7,017 bases of DNA, from assembly GCA_030634925.1 (NCBI GenBank), contig DAOVZV010000053.1, positions 1 through 7,017 of the forward strand, written 5' to 3'. Positions within the stretch are counted from its first letter, which is position 1; each line of letters starts with the position of its first letter. The position numbers were made by a program, and so were the translations under genes. The DNA comes from Sulfurovum sp. GTDB taxonomy: Bacteria; Campylobacterota; Campylobacteria; Campylobacterales; Sulfurovaceae. The notes under the pieces are model-generated. The model saw nothing but the letters and a program-made list of their open reading frames with translations, was not told where the DNA came from and ran no database searches. Shown one piece after another: positions 5,255 through 7,017 of the stretch.

Positions 5255-7017
5255 TTACCTTTTTTTTATCTGCTTTATAGCCCATATAGCAGTCTGTTTG
5301 ATGTCAATATCATCTACTTTAGCCAGTTTTTTGAGGCTCTTTAAGTAGTTTTTATCTCTATTTTGTCCTATCTCATATATGATGGATAGTTTTAATACGA
5401 TATGAATAGTATCATCTTCGAGGACTCTTAGAAAAAACTTATTAATATCATCCTCTTTTTTGATAAACTCTGTTGAGTAACTAGACAACCTTCTATCTAG
5501 TGAGAACTGTTCAAGTATCGGAAGAATAATCTTCTTGATTTTATTTGATACAATATTATCAATTACCTCAATGGCATAGGCTTGTTTATTGGCATCACTA
5601 TTAAAATAGTTTACTTTTACTTGTCCTATAAGTGTCTTGGAGTATATAAATCCCAATATATAGAACAAAGAGTAAATTTTTTGGTCTTTGAACTCTTTTA
5701 TGACAATATAACTATTGGAATACTGTTCTTTATCTAAGAGTTCTAAAACCATCATATAATATAGTATATTTTTGATGCTAATTTCTAATAGTTCAATAGT
5801 TTTACTCTCATCATTACAGATAAAATCTCCGTCAAAAAGATGGATAATAATCTCATCAAAAAGTAGAGGTTCTTTATTAGAGTAATCTACTAAAAAGAAA
5901 TGAGACTCTTTACTCTCAATATTGGCAAATACTTTGATTAAAGAGCGTCTAATATCAAATAATTTTGTCTCTTTGAAATAGCTAGATAGTTCATCAAAAA
6001 TTTTTGAGCCAAACTTGCCAAGAGCAATAGATGAGAGATTTCTATATCGTATTACCTCTAGGTTTTTGAGTAAATATGGGATGAATTTTTTGATAGACAA
6101 GTTACCAACTGTCATAATAGCAATACGCTTAATCTCTTCATCTTTACTATTTAATGCCTCTTCTAGTGGAGTATAAAAACTAGGAATACTCATTTTAGAC
6201 AAGATATTTAAAGCTAGTAAATTTTCCTCTTTTTTGGTTGATGCAAAAAGGTCATTAAGTACCTTTCCTGCTATTAATATCCCATCAACTCCACAATATT
6301 GGAGCATACTGATAATAGCACCTTCTTGAACTAATCTATCTTTGCTATGTATATATTGGGATACCAGCTCTATAGCATCTACAGAGAGATGCTTAGAATA
6401 TACTTTTAGTAGTGTATATAGAACCTCACTATCTTCTTCTTCATTGATTTGATTTTTTAAGATACTCATTATATGCTTAATATCTTTATCAGCAATAAAA
6501 TCAAGAAGATAGAGCCGAACTCGTTTACTTGGATGGTCAATTAGTTTTAGTATAAGTCTATCTATATCATCATACTTCATCTTGATTAGTGCATCAAATG
6601 AGTAAAGAACCTCTATCTCATCATCACTATCTAAATTCTTGATAAATACTTCTTGACCTATATGGTCAGAGAGAATATCATCATCTAGTAGTTCCCTTTT
6701 TGAGAGCATATCTTTGAGTGAATTGACATAATGTTCTTTTAGAAGCTTGGATAAAAACAGCCATACAATAGCAAATACAAAAAGCAGATAATAGACAATC
6801 ATAATACTATCATCAAGCATACCAATACCAAGAAGTGCCAAACCAGCCACTCCCATAGCGAGTGGCTCGATAATAGTCTCTCTAAAAGCAAGGACTTTCA
6901 ATCTATACTTCATAGGGATAGATTGATAAATGACTTTAAATGTAGGATTTAGTATAGATATATCACTAACTTCATTTAGGAGTTTGAACCCTACTACAAT
7001 AAAAAATGCAAACCCTA
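5255..7017 (-). CDS. Membrane (nucleotide-transporter/MFS-like) protein with long C-terminal HEAT-like repeat region, 5' end outside window
   Basis: The frame is open to the right edge (first full codon 7013-7015), giving 586 visible residues. The ATG at 6911-6913 lacks a ribosome site and lies inside a conserved-looking stretch, SILNPTFKVIYQSIP then MKYRLKVLAFRETIIEPLA, so the true start is further upstream. That stretch, with hydrophobic segments at ~1-12, 48-66 and 70-90, resembles the last helices of Npt/TLC-type nucleotide transporters or MFS proteins (from memory). From ~120 to 586 come many paired helices of HEAT/armadillo style, such as HPSKRVRLYLLDFIADK, SKDEEIKRIAIMTVGNLS and the final DDIDIKQTAIWAIKQIKKR, probably a cytoplasmic protein-interaction scaffold. 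Relatives I recall carry a cNMP-binding domain after the HEAT part; here it is the next gene, separated by a stop. Whether the membrane part still transports anything cannot be judged. Substrate is unknown. Confidence 0.85.
   Translation of the reverse strand, partial: GFAFFIVVGFKLLNEVSDISILNPTFKVIYQSIPMKYRLKVLAFRETIIEPLAMGVAGLALLGIGMLDDSIMIVYYLLFVFAIVWLFLSKLLKEHYVNSLKDMLSKRELLDDDILSDHIGQEVFIKNLDSDDEIEVLYSFDALIKMKYDDIDRLILKLIDHPSKRVRLYLLDFIADKDIKHIMSILKNQINEEEDSEVLYTLLKVYSKHLSVDAIELVSQYIHSKDRLVQEGAIISMLQYCGVDGILIAGKVLNDLFASTKKEENLLALNILSKMSIPSFYTPLEEALNSKDEEIKRIAIMTVGNLSIKKFIPYLLKNLEVIRYRNLSSIALGKFGSKIFDELSSYFKETKLFDIRRSLIKVFANIESKESHFFLVDYSNKEPLLFDEIIIHLFDGDFICNDESKTIELLEISIKNILYYMMVLELLDKEQYSNSYIVIKEFKDQKIYSLFYILGFIYSKTLIGQVKVNYFNSDANKQAYAIEVIDNIVSNKIKKIILPILEQFSLDRRLSSYSTEFIKKEDDINKFFLRVLEDDTIHIVLKLSIIYEIGQNRDKNYLKSLKKLAKVDDIDIKQTAIWAIKQIKKR
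5258..5267 (-). promoter_or_regulatory. A8 run with embedded Shine-Dalgarno at the HEAT/cNMP gene junction
   Basis: On the minus strand, eight A (5267-5260) are followed by GG, then the HEAT gene stop TAA (5257-5255) and the ATG of the next gene (5250). The AAAGG end is the ribosome site for the cNMP-binding gene. The same run encodes the last lysines of the HEAT protein. Removing one A changes the frame to read Gly-Lys-Leu-Met straight into the cNMP-binding domain. The ribosome-site role is well supported; slippage is inference. Confidence 0.6.

Noticed and set aside
5248..5257. Treating the cNMP/HEAT split as a proven frameshift pseudogene
   Set aside because: The downstream gene has its own ATG and well-spaced ribosome site and both domains look intact, so two functional genes remain possible.
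5084..5344. A plus-strand open frame across the cNMP/HEAT gene junction
   Set aside because: It is antisense to two well supported genes, with Ser/Phe/Tyr-rich sequence and no ribosome site or domain.

Overview
The window reads as chromosomal DNA of a Campylobacterota (Epsilonproteobacteria) member, perhaps a Sulfurimonas/Sulfurovum-like organism. The grounds are an AT-rich sequence heavy in ATA isoleucine and AAA lysine codons, a secD-secF pair that abuts with no spacer, and a small membrane protein after secF that resembles a family I recall from that position in this phylum (DUF6394). The assignment rests on remembered synteny and protein style, not on a search.

Positions 1-4840 carry five same-strand (+) genes in a tight, probably cotranscribed array. 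They are the C-terminal half of secD (cut by the left edge), secF, the small membrane protein, a MalY/PatB-type PLP-dependent C-S lyase, and a PBP4/DacB-type D-Ala-D-Ala carboxypeptidase. The last two overlap by 4 nt. SecD and SecF are proton-driven accessory subunits of the Sec translocon. The lyase is probably a cytoplasmic sulfur amino acid enzyme, and the DacB-like protein is a periplasmic peptidoglycan hydrolase carrying a signal peptide.

Positions 4837-7017 carry two minus-strand genes that converge on the first array. The upstream one enters from the right edge. Its reading frame stays open to the window end, so the ATG near 6913 is an internal methionine. It encodes the last membrane helices of a nucleotide-transporter/MFS-like domain followed by a long HEAT-like helical repeat region. 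Four nucleotides after its stop comes a 137-residue stand-alone cyclic-nucleotide-binding domain. From memory, these three modules occur as one polypeptide in other bacteria. Here the junction contains a run of eight A residues, and loss of one A would join the two frames exactly. This split, possibly slippage-prone membrane/HEAT/cNMP-binding system is the most interesting item in the window. The two gene sets meet tail to tail with interlocked stop codons (TTAG at 4837-4840) and no intergenic space.

No tRNA, rRNA, CRISPR array, insertion sequence or origin was seen. No gap between genes is longer than 36 nt. Both operon promoters would lie outside the window.
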